From the NCBI GenBank assembly GCA_027494035.1, contig JAOSJQ010000001.1, positions 1,674,001-1,738,000 on the forward strand: a DNA stretch of 64,000 bases. Direction: 5' to 3'. A program made the translations under genes and the position numbers. Positions within the stretch are counted from its first letter, which is position 1. Each line of letters starts with the position of its first letter. Source of the stretch: UTCFX2 sp002050125. GTDB taxonomy: Bacteria > Chloroflexota > Anaerolineae > Anaerolineales > UBA4823. Shown piece after piece: positions 34,725 through 46,107 of this stretch. The notes under the pieces are model-generated. The model was given only the letters and a program-made list of their open reading frames with translations. It ran no database searches and had not been told where the DNA came from.

Positions 34725-35192
34725 TCAAAGCGCTTTTTCCATCACCAGCGCATCTTCCCCGTCTTGATAATACTTCGCCCAGATTTCGGTTTTACGATAC
34801 CCCTCGTTGAGGTAAAGCTGGATGGCTTCCTGGTTAGCCGCCCGCACGCACAGGCGTACGCGCGGCACCCCCAACTGGCGTTCGCAAGCTTGAAGCAGCG
34901 CTTTGCCGATCCCGCGCCGACGGTATTCGGGCAGCACCCCAATGGTTGCGATCCAGGCGACCTTCTCAGACGGTCTGACATCCCCCGCGATAAAACCGAC
35001 CATCGCCCCCTCAAGCTCAACCTTGAGCCGCACCACGTTGGGCAGCGTGAGCACCCCCACCAGATCCAGCAGGGGCCAGGCGTCTTTTGGAAAGCACACC
35101 TTTTCCAGGCTGCGCACGGCGTTCAAATCGCGCCAGCCGGCTGGTTGGATCACCACCTGTCCGGCTGGCGTTTGTTCTAAGTTCTCCACCAT
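34725..35192 (-). CDS. GNAT-family N-acetyltransferase
   Basis: The roughly 155-residue protein has the acetyl-CoA loop in IATIGVLPEYRRRGIGKALL and the C-terminal LYLNEGYRKTEIWAKYY pattern of RimI-type enzymes. The substrate is unknown. The ATG at 35192 is used. A TTG ten codons upstream is an alternative. Confidence 0.82.
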   Translation of the reverse strand: MVENLEQTPAGQVVIQPAGWRDLNAVRSLEKVCFPKDAWPLLDLVGVLTLPNVVRLKVELEGAMVGFIAGDVRPSEKVAWIATIGVLPEYRRRGIGKALLQACERQLGVPRVRLCVRAANQEAIQLYLNEGYRKTEIWAKYYQDGEDALVMEKAL

Positions 35193-35278
35193 CAAGACAA
35201 CCGCATCCCGTAATCCGGTCAATAAGCGCTAAATGCTGCCGGCTGCAATCGCGGTTTATCTGAGCAGCCGCAGTTCGG

Positions 35279-36178
35279 CTATTCCTTTCGGCTGGCGATG
35301 AAATTCTCCAACATGCTCGAGAATTCCATTGGGAAAATATATTTGGTCGAAGCGCTGAGACCGATCTGCTTGAGCGTCTCGAAGTATTGGAGCGTCATGG
35401 TCTTTGGATCGACCTCCTGGGCGGATTCGTAGATGCGCGTCAGCGCGTTAGCAAAGCCTTCCGCCCGCAGAAGCTGCGACTGCCGCTCGCCTTCCGCTCG
35501 CAGGATGACGCTTTGCTTATCGCCCTCTGCCCGCAGGATGGCGGCTTGCTTCTCGCCCTCCGCCACGTTGATGGCAGCCTCACGCTGTCCGGTCGATTCG
35601 GTCACCACGGCGCGCCGGTTGCGTTCCGCCGACATCTGGCGGTTCATCGCGTCTTGGATCTCGCGCGGCGGGATGATCTCGCGGATCTCGACGTTGGTTA
35701 CCTTGACCCCCCAGCGTTCGGTCACCTCGTCCAGCTTGGTGCGCAGCATGTTGTTGATGTGGTCCCGCTCCGATAACGCCTCGTCCAGGGTGATGCTGCC
35801 GATCACGGCGCGCAACGTGGTGGTCGCCATGCCCTGCGCGGCGGCTTCGAAGTTTCCGACCTGCAGCACGCTTTCGGTCGGATTGAGGACCTTGAAATAC
35901 CATAAGAAATCGATTGAAATCGAAGCGTTGTCTTTGGTAATCGAGGTCTGGTGGGGGATTTCGCGCACCTGCTCGCGCAGGTCGACCCGCACCGCCCGGT
36001 CGACAAACGGGATCAAGATGACCAAGCCGGGACCGCGGTCCCCCACGCAGCGCCCCAAACGAAACACCACCAGGCGATAATATTCGGGCACGATTCGAAT
36101 GGCGTTGGCGATGAAGGCGATCACCACCACGACAACGCCTCCAATTAAACAAAGTGCGGTAAGCGCTGAGCCTTCCAT
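35279..36178 (-). CDS. Slipin/stomatin-type SPFH membrane protein
   Basis: This 299-residue protein has an N-terminal membrane helix (residues 8-30). The SPFH/band 7 domain includes IVPEYYRLVVFRLGRCVGDR, and a coiled coil follows with repeats of ILRAEGDKQSVILRAEGERQ. Such proteins form oligomeric membrane microdomains, usually with an NfeD partner. The NfeD gene lies directly upstream on the same strand, so the pair is intact as an operon. Confidence 0.92.
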   Translation of the reverse strand: MEGSALTALCLIGGVVVVVIAFIANAIRIVPEYYRLVVFRLGRCVGDRGPGLVILIPFVDRAVRVDLREQVREIPHQTSITKDNASISIDFLWYFKVLNPTESVLQVGNFEAAAQGMATTTLRAVIGSITLDEALSERDHINNMLRTKLDEVTERWGVKVTNVEIREIIPPREIQDAMNRQMSAERNRRAVVTESTGQREAAINVAEGEKQAAILRAEGDKQSVILRAEGERQSQLLRAEGFANALTRIYESAQEVDPKTMTLQYFETLKQIGLSASTKYIFPMEFSSMLENFIASRKE

Positions 36179-36208
36179 AAATTTGTTTTGCCTCCTGTGT
36201 TCAGATGG

Positions 36209-36842
36209 TTATTGTTCGGACTTTTTTTCCGCTAGCTGCGGCTCGATGGGTTCTACTTTGAGCGAAAAACCTTCCCGACCCACCACGCGCACGCGCATTC
36301 CATCCGGGGATCGGCTGATCGCTCCAGGCGCTCCAAAGCTCGCTATTGACAAGCACCGAACCATCGTTGTGTATCCTGCTTTTCGCCTCTCCGATCAGAC
36401 CGACCAACCCTTTCAAGTCGTGGGTCGGGAGCGTCTGAAAGGCTTCGATCGCTTTGCGACCAACGAGCCAGAAGAATCCGCCGGAAAGGACGGATACGGT
36501 AAATGCCAGCAGAGGATTGACCGCGGGGGCGTACCACGTCCCGGTGCTGAACAAGAACGCTGAGCCCAGCACAATCGCGAGCACTGAAGCTGCCAGCAGC
36601 GGGAGAGCCCGCTGGCGCCGGATCGAGAGGAAGAACAGCGCCGCCCCTGCCCCCAACAGTACAAGCGCCCACCAGTTGATTGGAAGATCATAGGTGACGA
36701 TGCCCCAACCTGCGACGCCAAGAATAAAGAGCGCTCCGATTTCCAGGAAGCCGGTTCCGGGCGTAGCCAGTGAAATTACCGCGGCGACCAATCCCCCCGC
36801 CAGCAGCAGGTAAACGACATTAGGATCTTGCAGGAAATCCAT
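36209..36842 (-). CDS. NfeD-like membrane protein, C-terminal frameshift
   Basis: Four hydrophobic segments come first (LLLAGGLVAAVISLA and others), then an OB-fold tail starting LKGLVGLIGEAKSRI. The frame in the sequence breaks near 36306-36309, where a run of four C (minus strand) would need to be three. Corrected, it continues IPDGMRVRVVGREGFSLKVE and ends at 36209, giving 210 residues. Uncorrected, the tail is read out of frame to 36201. NfeD partners the SPFH protein encoded 22 bases downstream. Confidence 0.8.
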
Positions 36843-37039
36843 GCTTGTTTTTCCCTTTCAAATCCCGAATCATCCAGTTCGATGAAAGGCAGCCATCAGA
36901 AACTGCCCCGCTGGGTTTTGTCCAGTATCTATCTACATTATACAACATCCCCGCGCCCCTCTCCCAGCCGAACCCATCTGATTTGTCTGCAATGCGTCCT
37001 GCGTGGTATCATAAGCCCGTCTAAGCTCGTTATCCGCCG

Positions 37040-37915
37040 ATGAAAATCAAACTTGCCCTTGCCCAAATCAGCCCGCGCCTGGGAGATGTGCGCGCCAACC
37101 TGGAGAAACACCTGACGATCATCGAACAGGCGCGCCGCGAGGGAGCTGACTTGCTGGTTTTCCCCGAGCTTTCGCTGACGGGTTACGCACTGCAGGACCT
37201 GACCGCCGAGGTCGCGCTGCAACCCGAGGTGGAAGACCCCATCTTCAGCCAGCTCTTGAAAGCGAGCGGCGATCTCGACCTGGTGGTGGGCTTTGTCGAC
37301 GAAGACCGCCGCCGCCGCTTCTACATCGCCGCGGCTTATCTCTCCGGCGGACAGGTGCGGCACGTGCACCACAAAGTCTATTTACCGACCTACGGTCTCT
37401 TCGACGAGGGGCGGTTTTTCGCCTGGGGCGAGGCGGCGCGCGCCTTCGATACCCGCTTTGGGCGCGTCGGCGTGCTGATCTGCGAGGATTTCTGGCACGC
37501 CTCCTTGCCTTATTTGCTCTGGCTGGATGGAGCAGAGTTGTTGATCCTCACGTCGGCTTCACCGGGGCACGGGTTGGGCGTCGAACCGCAGCTCGAATCA
37601 GCCGGCTGGGTGGAACAGATCAACCGGACGTACGCGGGTCTGTTCACGGTATTTGTCGCGCATGCCAACCGGGTGGGTTACGAAGACGGGCTGCATTTCT
37701 GGGGCGGTTCGACGCTGTTCGACCCCAACGGGGCGCTGCTTGTCAAAGCTCCGCATGGCAAAGAAGGTCTTACCCTGTGCGAAGTCGATCTGAGCCAGCT
37801 CCACCGCACGCGGGCGCGCCTGCCACTGCTGCGGGACGAACGCATCGCCCTGGTGCGCCGCGAGTTGGAGCGAATTTCTCAAAGCCAGGCTGCGAACGAT
37901 CGAGGAACTGCGTAG
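37040..37915 (+). CDS. Carbon-nitrogen hydrolase, probable glutaminase subunit for NAD synthesis
   Basis: This 291-residue nitrilase-superfamily protein has the Glu-Lys-Cys triad: Glu43 in VFPELSLTGY, Lys112 in HHKVYLPTYGLF and Cys148 in VLICEDFWH. In glutamine-dependent NAD synthetases the same domain is fused in front of the synthetase. Here a NadE gene begins 7 bases after the stop, so a split two-gene version is likely. An independent amidase role cannot be excluded. Confidence 0.88.
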   Translation: MKIKLALAQISPRLGDVRANLEKHLTIIEQARREGADLLVFPELSLTGYALQDLTAEVALQPEVEDPIFSQLLKASGDLDLVVGFVDEDRRRRFYIAAAYLSGGQVRHVHHKVYLPTYGLFDEGRFFAWGEAARAFDTRFGRVGVLICEDFWHASLPYLLWLDGAELLILTSASPGHGLGVEPQLESAGWVEQINRTYAGLFTVFVAHANRVGYEDGLHFWGGSTLFDPNGALLVKAPHGKEGLTLCEVDLSQLHRTRARLPLLRDERIALVRRELERISQSQAANDRGTA

Positions 37916-37922
37916 GTGGCGA

Positions 37923-38756
37923 ATGGGACCCGAAAAGATTGACCTGACGATCAACACCGAGCTAACCCGCGCCATCCTGACCGGCTTCATCCGCAGCGAG
38001 ATCACCCGGGTCGGCTTTGAGCGCGCGGTGATCGGGCTTTCCGGCGGGCTGGATTCAGCCCTCGCTTGTTTTCTCGCGGCTGAAGCGCTTGGCGCTGAAA
38101 ACGTCCTGGCGGTGCGCATGCCCTATCGCACGTCCGCTCAGGATTCGCTCGATGACGCCCAAACGATCATCGACGCGCTGGGCGTGCGCGCGTTGACCGT
38201 TCCGATCAGCGAGGCGGCTGATCCGTTGTTCGAGCGCTTCCCCGAGATGAACACGGTGCGCCGCGGCAACGTGATGGCGCGCTTGCGCATGATCGTTCTC
38301 TACGACCGGTCTGAAGAGTTTCAGGGGCTGGTGGTCGGAACAGGCAACAAGACCGAGATTCTGTTGGGTTACACAACCCTCTACGGCGATTCAGCCTGTG
38401 CCCTGAACCCGCTGGGCGACCTCTATAAAACCCAGGTGCGCCAGCTTGCCGGAGCAGTTGGCGTGCCCGAGGCGATTGTTGCCAAACCGCCCTCCGCCGA
38501 TCTGTGGGTGGGGCAGACGGACGAAGACGAACTGGGTTTTACCTACGCCGAGGTGGACCGCCTGCTCTACCTGCTCGTTGATGAACGCTATTCTCCGCAG
38601 GAATGCCTGGCAGCGGGGTTTGACGAGAATTTCGTTCGGGCTGTGGTCAAGCGGGTGCAGCGATTTCATTTCAAGCGCCTGATGCCGCCGATTGCCAAGC
38701 TCAGCAACCGCACCATCGGCTACGATTTCTTATACCCGCGTGATTGGGGCACATAA
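37923..38756 (+). CDS. nadE: NAD+ synthetase
   Basis: The 277-residue enzyme makes NAD from deamido-NAD, ATP and ammonia. The ATP loop SGGLDSA is at residues 40-46. Other signatures are VVGTGNKTEILLGY, GDSACALNPLGDLYKTQV and PSADLWVGQTDEDELGF. AGGTGG precedes the ATG. The paired carbon-nitrogen hydrolase upstream probably supplies ammonia from glutamine. Confidence 0.95.
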   Translation: MGPEKIDLTINTELTRAILTGFIRSEITRVGFERAVIGLSGGLDSALACFLAAEALGAENVLAVRMPYRTSAQDSLDDAQTIIDALGVRALTVPISEAADPLFERFPEMNTVRRGNVMARLRMIVLYDRSEEFQGLVVGTGNKTEILLGYTTLYGDSACALNPLGDLYKTQVRQLAGAVGVPEAIVAKPPSADLWVGQTDEDELGFTYAEVDRLLYLLVDERYSPQECLAAGFDENFVRAVVKRVQRFHFKRLMPPIAKLSNRTIGYDFLYPRDWGT

Positions 38757-38836
38757 AGCCAGCCTTCATCCCCTCTTGGCGGCGCCTCGCGCGTTGAGCG
38801 GTGACCGCCAGGCGCCTCCATCCCCCGACTGTTACA

Positions 38837-40093
38837 ATGCGAGTGCCCCTTCATATTCCGCCTGCCCTGTATTATCGCCAATACCGCCTGCTCTGGATCG
38901 GTCAGATGATCTCGATTGCCGGAACCCAGATGCAGACCTGGGCGTTGTTCTGGCACATCCGCACGTTGACCGACCAGCCAATTGCGCTGGGCGGCGTGGG
39001 GCTGGCGCGCATCGTTCCGATTGTCATCTTCTCCCTGATCGGCGGGGCAGTAGCAGACGTCGCGAACCGCCGCGCTGTGCTGTTCGTGACGCAGACCGTG
39101 ATGGGGCTGGCGGCGTTAGCGCTGGCGCTGCTGACCTTTAGCGGGAAGATCGCCCTCTGGCATATCTACGCCCTGACTGCGATCAATGCGGTGGCGGTGG
39201 TTTTCGATACGCCAGCGCGCCAGTCGCTGGTGCCCAATCTGGTGCCAGCCCGCGACCTGCCAAACGCCTTCAGCATGAGCTCGCTGGCTTCCGAACTCGG
39301 CTCGATCACTGGTCCGGCGCTTAGCGGTCTGGTGATCGCCTACTTCGGGCAGCCGTACACCTACCTGTTCAACGCCATCTCGTACATCGCGCTGCTGTTT
39401 GCGTTGCTGCTGATGGGGCGGGTCGCGCAGCAGACGCAGCCAGCCGCCCGACAGGCGGTCAGCCTCGGCGCGATTCGGGAGGGCATTGGCTTCATCCTGG
39501 GGCACCCGATCATCCTCTCCACGATGGTCTTGGATTTCTTTGCGACCTTCTTCTCCTTAGCCAATACGCTGATGCCGTTCATCGCTCGCGATGTCCTTAA
39601 AGTAGGGGTGGTGGCATACGGCTGGCTTTCGTCGGCGCAATCGATTGGGGCGATGGGTATGGCGCTGGTGATCTCACAGGTCGATAAGATTCGTCATCAA
39701 GGCGAGACTTTTTTAGGCGCGGTGATTGCCTTCGGGCTGGCAACGATCGTGTTTGGTCTCTCGCGCTCCTTGTGGTTGTCAATGTTGGCGCTGATGATGG
39801 CGGGCGCGGCTGACGCGGTCAGCACCATCATCCGCAACACCATTCGCCAGCTTCAGACGCCGGACTACATCCGCGGCCGGATGACGAGTATCAACATGAT
39901 CTTTTTCATGGGCGGTCCGCAGCTTGGCGAAGTGGAAGCTGGGTTGGTGGCGCAGCTCTTCGGGGCGCCGTTCGCCGTGGTCAGCGGCGGAGTGGGGTGT
40001 ATTCTAGCCGTGTTCTGGATCGCCAGGCGCTGGCCGCAGATCCGGCGCTACAGCGGGGATGAGCCGGTCCAGGCTGGCGCTCCGGCGGACTAA
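38837..40093 (+). CDS. MFS transporter, EntS/MFS_3-like
   Basis: The 418-residue protein has 12 predicted spans. The family patterns include LWIGQMISIAGTQMQTWALF near the start, GGAVADVANRRAVL (loop 2-3) and DTPARQSLVPNLVPARDLPN. A GTG 12 codons upstream is a possible start. Export of a drug or siderophore is typical of the family, but the cargo is unknown. It is convergent with the ABC-F gene, with the two stops 1 base apart. Confidence 0.9.
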   Translation: MRVPLHIPPALYYRQYRLLWIGQMISIAGTQMQTWALFWHIRTLTDQPIALGGVGLARIVPIVIFSLIGGAVADVANRRAVLFVTQTVMGLAALALALLTFSGKIALWHIYALTAINAVAVVFDTPARQSLVPNLVPARDLPNAFSMSSLASELGSITGPALSGLVIAYFGQPYTYLFNAISYIALLFALLLMGRVAQQTQPAARQAVSLGAIREGIGFILGHPIILSTMVLDFFATFFSLANTLMPFIARDVLKVGVVAYGWLSSAQSIGAMGMALVISQVDKIRHQGETFLGAVIAFGLATIVFGLSRSLWLSMLALMMAGAADAVSTIIRNTIRQLQTPDYIRGRMTSINMIFFMGGPQLGEVEAGLVAQLFGAPFAVVSGGVGCILAVFWIARRWPQIRRYSGDEPVQAGAPAD

Positions 40094-40094
40094 C

Positions 40095-42111
<2,017 letters not shown>

Positions 42112-42288
42112 AATCTCTTCGGGTCAGCCTCCAAGGGACTCATTATACCTGGAAACGCATCCCAGGCAGCCCAGCGAGCGATGTAACGCCAGGTGATGGT
42201 CTTTTGCTCGGAGGACGCTTGCCATGCCGGGGAGCAGCTCCCGGTTTCCTTCGCGAATCCCGGCGTGCTGGATCACCGGCGGGCAAGA

Positions 42289-42968
42289 TCAGCCGTTGCC
42301 GGCTGCGGGAGGGGTATAGCTTTCAAGAAATTTTGTGAAGGTGAAAGGTCCGCCGTGCCCGGGGTAAACCGTCCGCACGCTCAGCGTCTTGAGGCGTTCG
42401 ATGCTGGCATGCGCCTGGTCGGGTTGGTCGATGATGAAGTGCAGCGAGGGATCGGGGTTGCCGTAAAGCAGGTCTCCGCAGAACAGGTCTCCCTCAGCGG
42501 TCAGGATACCGATCTCGAACCGCTGGAGTGACCGGGCAGGTGGTACACCCGGGCGTGCAGCCCCCAGGGGTTCAAATCGTCCCCGTCATTCAGCAGGAGA
42601 TCCGGGCTGAAAGGGCGGTAAGCCAGCAGAAATGGCGAGAACTTAAAGATGAGCTTGCGCGCCCCGGTTACGTGGCGCCCGATGCCCATGTCGCCCTGTT
42701 CCGCCATGCCGGCGTCGTTTGGGTGCATGGCGATCTTGACGCCGCAGTCCTGTTGGAGGTAGGCGCAGTTGCCGGTGTGATCCAGATCCCCGTGGGTGAC
42801 CAGCACCAGGCGCAGATCGGAGGGCTGGCAGCCGGCTGCGCGGAGCGCGCCTTCGAGGGCTTTGCGGCGCAGCGCGAGGCCGCTATCCACCAGGAAGAAA
42901 CCCGCCTCGCTGTCGATCAGAAAGCAATTCGCGATTCCAAGGTTGATGCGCGTGATTTTAAGTGACAT
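42289..42968 (-). CDS. MBL-fold metallohydrolase, one frameshift
   Basis: The first frame carries THGDLDHTGN (metal-binding His and Asp) and HLPGHSSGS. It ends shortly after at 42501. The second frame continues IGILTAEGDLFCGDLLYGNP with the metal-binding Asp, and YPGHGGPF with the last His, to a stop at 42289. The break lies near 42515. With it repaired the protein is about 226 residues, a glyoxalase II-like size. The substrate is unknown. Confidence 0.82.
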
Positions 42969-43058
42969 GCAGGCTCCATTTCAGGGCTGCCGGACTGCCC
43001 TGGCACGCCATATTATACGCCGTGCAGCTCTGCTGAATCCGGTTAGAATTGCGCGCAA

Positions 43059-43934
43059 ATGCAAATGCGCAGCGAACGCGAAATGCTCGACCTGATCCTC
43101 GATACGGCTTCCGCCGATGAGCGCATCCGGGCGGTTATCCTGAATGGTTCACGCGCCAATCCAAACGCCCGGCGCGATTTCTTCCAGGATTTTGATGTGC
43201 GCTATATCGTGCGGGAGGTGGACTCATTCACGCGCGACCTGGGTTGGATCCGGCGCTTTGGCGAGTTGATGATCCTGCAAACCCCGGATGTGATGGGCGA
43301 AGTGCTGCCTGCCCCAGAAGCCCCCTTCACCTATCTGATGCAGTTCGCCGATGGCAACCGGATCGACCTTCACTTGTTCCCGATTGCCAGGTTCACCGAG
43401 CTCGAGCAAGACAGCCTGAGCGTGCTGCTGTTAGATAAGGATGGGCTGTTTGAGCCGTTCGCGCCGGCTGACGAACGCGACTATCTTCCAAAACCCCCCT
43501 CGCCCAGCCAGTTTGCCGCTTGCTGCAACGAGTTTTGGTGGGTATGCCCGTATGTTGCCAAAGGGTTGTGGCGGGGCGAGTTCGCCTATGCCAGGCATAT
43601 GCTCGATGTGGTCGTTCGAGAGCCGCTCCTGCAAATGCTTGAGTGGTACGTCGGCGCAAAATTTGGAGGTTCGCGCAACCCGGGGAAATTCGGCAAATAC
43701 CTGCAGGATTGTCTCGAGCCCGAGCTGTGGGATTTACTGCTGAAAACGTATGCGGACGGGGATTACGCGCCTTCCTGGGCGGCGCTCTTCGCAGCCGGCG
43801 ACCTTTTTCGCCAGACCGCGCAGCACGTCGCGCAGGCGTATGGGTTGGAGTACCCGCAGCAAGACGATGAGCGCGTCAGCGCGCATTTGAGGCGCGTCCA
43901 AACGCTGCCACCGGACGCCCCGGGAATGTATTGA
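43059..43934 (+). CDS. Aminoglycoside 6-adenylyltransferase-like nucleotidyltransferase
   Basis: This 291-residue protein matches ANT(6)/AadK in length and motifs: RAVILNGSRANPNARRDFFQ, then DFDVRYIVREVDSF with metal-binding Asp, FADGNRIDLHLFPI, and GSRNPGKFGKYL. ANT(6) enzymes adenylylate streptomycin. The gene sits among housekeeping genes with no mobile element close by and has the local GC, so it is probably a native chromosomal homologue. Activity towards an antibiotic is not established by sequence. Confidence 0.82.
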   Translation: MQMRSEREMLDLILDTASADERIRAVILNGSRANPNARRDFFQDFDVRYIVREVDSFTRDLGWIRRFGELMILQTPDVMGEVLPAPEAPFTYLMQFADGNRIDLHLFPIARFTELEQDSLSVLLLDKDGLFEPFAPADERDYLPKPPSPSQFAACCNEFWWVCPYVAKGLWRGEFAYARHMLDVVVREPLLQMLEWYVGAKFGGSRNPGKFGKYLQDCLEPELWDLLLKTYADGDYAPSWAALFAAGDLFRQTAQHVAQAYGLEYPQQDDERVSAHLRRVQTLPPDAPGMY

Positions 43935-44004
43935 GGGATGCGCTGCGCACGGTTGTGGGGGACTTCTCTTTTATCTTCCGGCGCCCGGGCAGGGAGATGC
44001 GCGG

Positions 44005-45864
44005 TCAGCCCGCCAGCGCGTCCTCTTTCAGGCGCTTGATTTGTTTGCCGCGTTCTTCGGTGTCGAGCAGGCGCTTGCGGATCCGGTAACTCTGGGGGGT
44101 CACTTCGAGCAATTCGTCCTCCGCCAGGTACTCGATGGCTTCATCCAGGCTGAGTTGGCGCGGCGGGGTGAGGCGCACGGTGGCGTCGGCGCGGATGGAG
44201 CGCATGTTGGTCAGGTGTTTGGTTTTGCACACGTTGACCGCGATGTCGCCGGGCTTGGCGTGTTCGCCGACCACCATGCCCTCATAGACCTCGACCCCTG
44301 GACCAATAAACAGCCCCCCGCGTTCCTCGGCGTTGCGCAGCCCATATGTGGTGCTGACGCCAGCCTCCCACGAGACGAGCGAACCGCGTTCGCGCCCGTT
44401 GATCGAACCAGCCTGGGGCAGGTAAGCGTGAAACAGGGTGTTCATTATTCCCAGACCGTGCGTCGCGGTCAGGAACTGGTAGCGGAAGCCGAGCAAGCCG
44501 CGCGTCGGCGCGATATAGGTCAGGTGAGTCGAGCCGCCGCCCCCTTCAACCAGGTCGATCATCTGCCCGCGCCGGGGACCGAGCATCTCGATCACCACCC
44601 CGACGGTGTCTGGATGGGTTTCGATGTGCAGCTCCTCGAACGGCTCCAGCGTCTCGCCGGCTTCGTCTTTCTTCAGGATTACTTCAGGGCGTGAGACCTG
44701 GAATTCGTAGCCTTCGCGGCGCATCGTCTCGATCAGGATCGCGAGGTGCAATTCCCCGCGCCCCGAGACCAGGAATGCATCGCTGCTTTCGGTCTCAGCC
44801 AGCCGCAAGGCGACGTTGGTGCGCAGCTCGCTGAACAGGCGCTCGCGCAGCTTGCGCGAGGTACCCCAGCGCCCTTCTTGACCGGCAAAGGGCGAGGTGT
44901 TTACGCTGAAGGTCATGCGCACAGTGGGTTCATCGACTCGGATCGGCGGCAGCGCGCGCGGGTTTTCGGGGTCAGCCAGCGTTTCGCCGATGGCGATGCC
45001 CTCCAATCCAGCCAGCGCGATGATCTCCCCGGCTTCTGCCTGTTCGATCTCCAGGCGCTCAAGCCCCTGATAGTTGTAGAGATAATGCGCCCGTTCAGGC
45101 AGCACCTCGCCATCGAGCGTCAGCCTTGCCAGCGGCTGACCGTTGCGCATCGTTCCGGCGAACAGCCGCCCGATCGCCGTCAGACCACGATATTCATCGT
45201 AACTCATGTTAGCCACCAGCATCTGGAGCGGGGCTTCAGGATCGACGCGCGGCGCCGGAATGTGACGCAGGATGGTCTGGAAAAGCGGCTGCAGGTCTGG
45301 ACCCAGTTCGGGGGTCAGGCTGGATTCGCCGGTGATGGCGTTGGTGTAGACCACCGGAAATTCGCTTTGTTGGTCGTCCGCGCCGAGTTCTATGAACAGA
45401 TCGAAAACCTCGTTCAGGACGCGCTGCGGTTCGGCGTCTTTGCGGTCGACTTTGTTGACCACCACGATGGCGCGATGACCCAGCTCGAGCGCCTTGCGCA
45501 GCACAAAGCGGGTTTGGGGCATGGGACCTTCGGCTGCATCGATCAACAGCAGCACGCCGTCGACCATGTTCATCACCCGCTCCACTTCGCCGCCAAAATC
45601 GGCGTGTCCCGGCGTATCTACGATGTTGATCTTGACCTGCTGGTTCGTCTCGGCGTCCCAGACCTGCACCGCGGTGTTTTTCGCCAGGATCGTGATGCCG
45701 CGCTCGCGCTCCAGGTCGTTTGAATCCATCACCCGCTCGGCGACCTGCTGGTTGGCGCGAAAGACGCGCGCCTGACGCAGCAAACCGTCCACCAGGGTGG
45801 TTTTGCCATGATCGACGTGCGCGATGATGGCGATGTTACGAAGATCGGTCCGTTCAATTAGCAT
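44005..45864 (-). CDS. typA: Ribosome-associated GTPase TypA/BipA
   Basis: This 619-residue translational GTPase shows G1 in AHVDHGKTTLVDGLLRQ, G2 in RGITILAKNTAV, G3 in VDTPGHADFGGE and G4 in VVNKVDRKDAEP. TypA-specific C-terminal sequence is present (GLRNAEERGGLFIGPGVEVY). It acts on ribosomes in stress adaptation and assembly. The gene is complete and free of frame problems. Confidence 0.97.
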   Translation of the reverse strand: MLIERTDLRNIAIIAHVDHGKTTLVDGLLRQARVFRANQQVAERVMDSNDLERERGITILAKNTAVQVWDAETNQQVKINIVDTPGHADFGGEVERVMNMVDGVLLLIDAAEGPMPQTRFVLRKALELGHRAIVVVNKVDRKDAEPQRVLNEVFDLFIELGADDQQSEFPVVYTNAITGESSLTPELGPDLQPLFQTILRHIPAPRVDPEAPLQMLVANMSYDEYRGLTAIGRLFAGTMRNGQPLARLTLDGEVLPERAHYLYNYQGLERLEIEQAEAGEIIALAGLEGIAIGETLADPENPRALPPIRVDEPTVRMTFSVNTSPFAGQEGRWGTSRKLRERLFSELRTNVALRLAETESSDAFLVSGRGELHLAILIETMRREGYEFQVSRPEVILKKDEAGETLEPFEELHIETHPDTVGVVIEMLGPRRGQMIDLVEGGGGSTHLTYIAPTRGLLGFRYQFLTATHGLGIMNTLFHAYLPQAGSINGRERGSLVSWEAGVSTTYGLRNAEERGGLFIGPGVEVYEGMVVGEHAKPGDIAVNVCKTKHLTNMRSIRADATVRLTPPRQLSLDEAIEYLAEDELLEVTPQSYRIRKRLLDTEERGKQIKRLKEDALAG

Positions 45865-46022
45865 TACCGTTAAGCTCCAGGGCGAAACAAGAACCCCGGC
45901 GGGCGCACCGGAGCCGCTTTTTTCAGGAACGAGATCATAACAGAAACAGGCTTTGATTGTAAAGGGGGAAATTTACCAGGGAGACCTTCCAGGGCTTGCA
46001 GAAATCCTGTTCAAATGATCCC

Positions 46023-46073
46023 AAAAAAACGTTGGGGCGCAACGCCTCTCTTAAAAGTGCGTTACACCCCGAC
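46023..46073 (-). terminator. Rho-independent terminator of ileS
   Basis: On the minus strand two 15-base arms (46059-46073 and 46031-46045) pair with a few G-U wobbles around a 13-base loop. Seven T residues follow directly. It lies 35 bases after the ileS stop. Confidence 0.85.
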
Positions 46074-46107
46074 GGGTTTCTCGTTTTCTACAACTGGAGC
46101 AGCCTGG

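Noticed and set aside
44746..45723. Long open frame antisense to typA
   Set aside because: Its amino acid pattern (Gln, Arg and His rich, no domain) is that of a reverse-strand reading of a GC-rich gene. The sense strand encodes a complete TypA.
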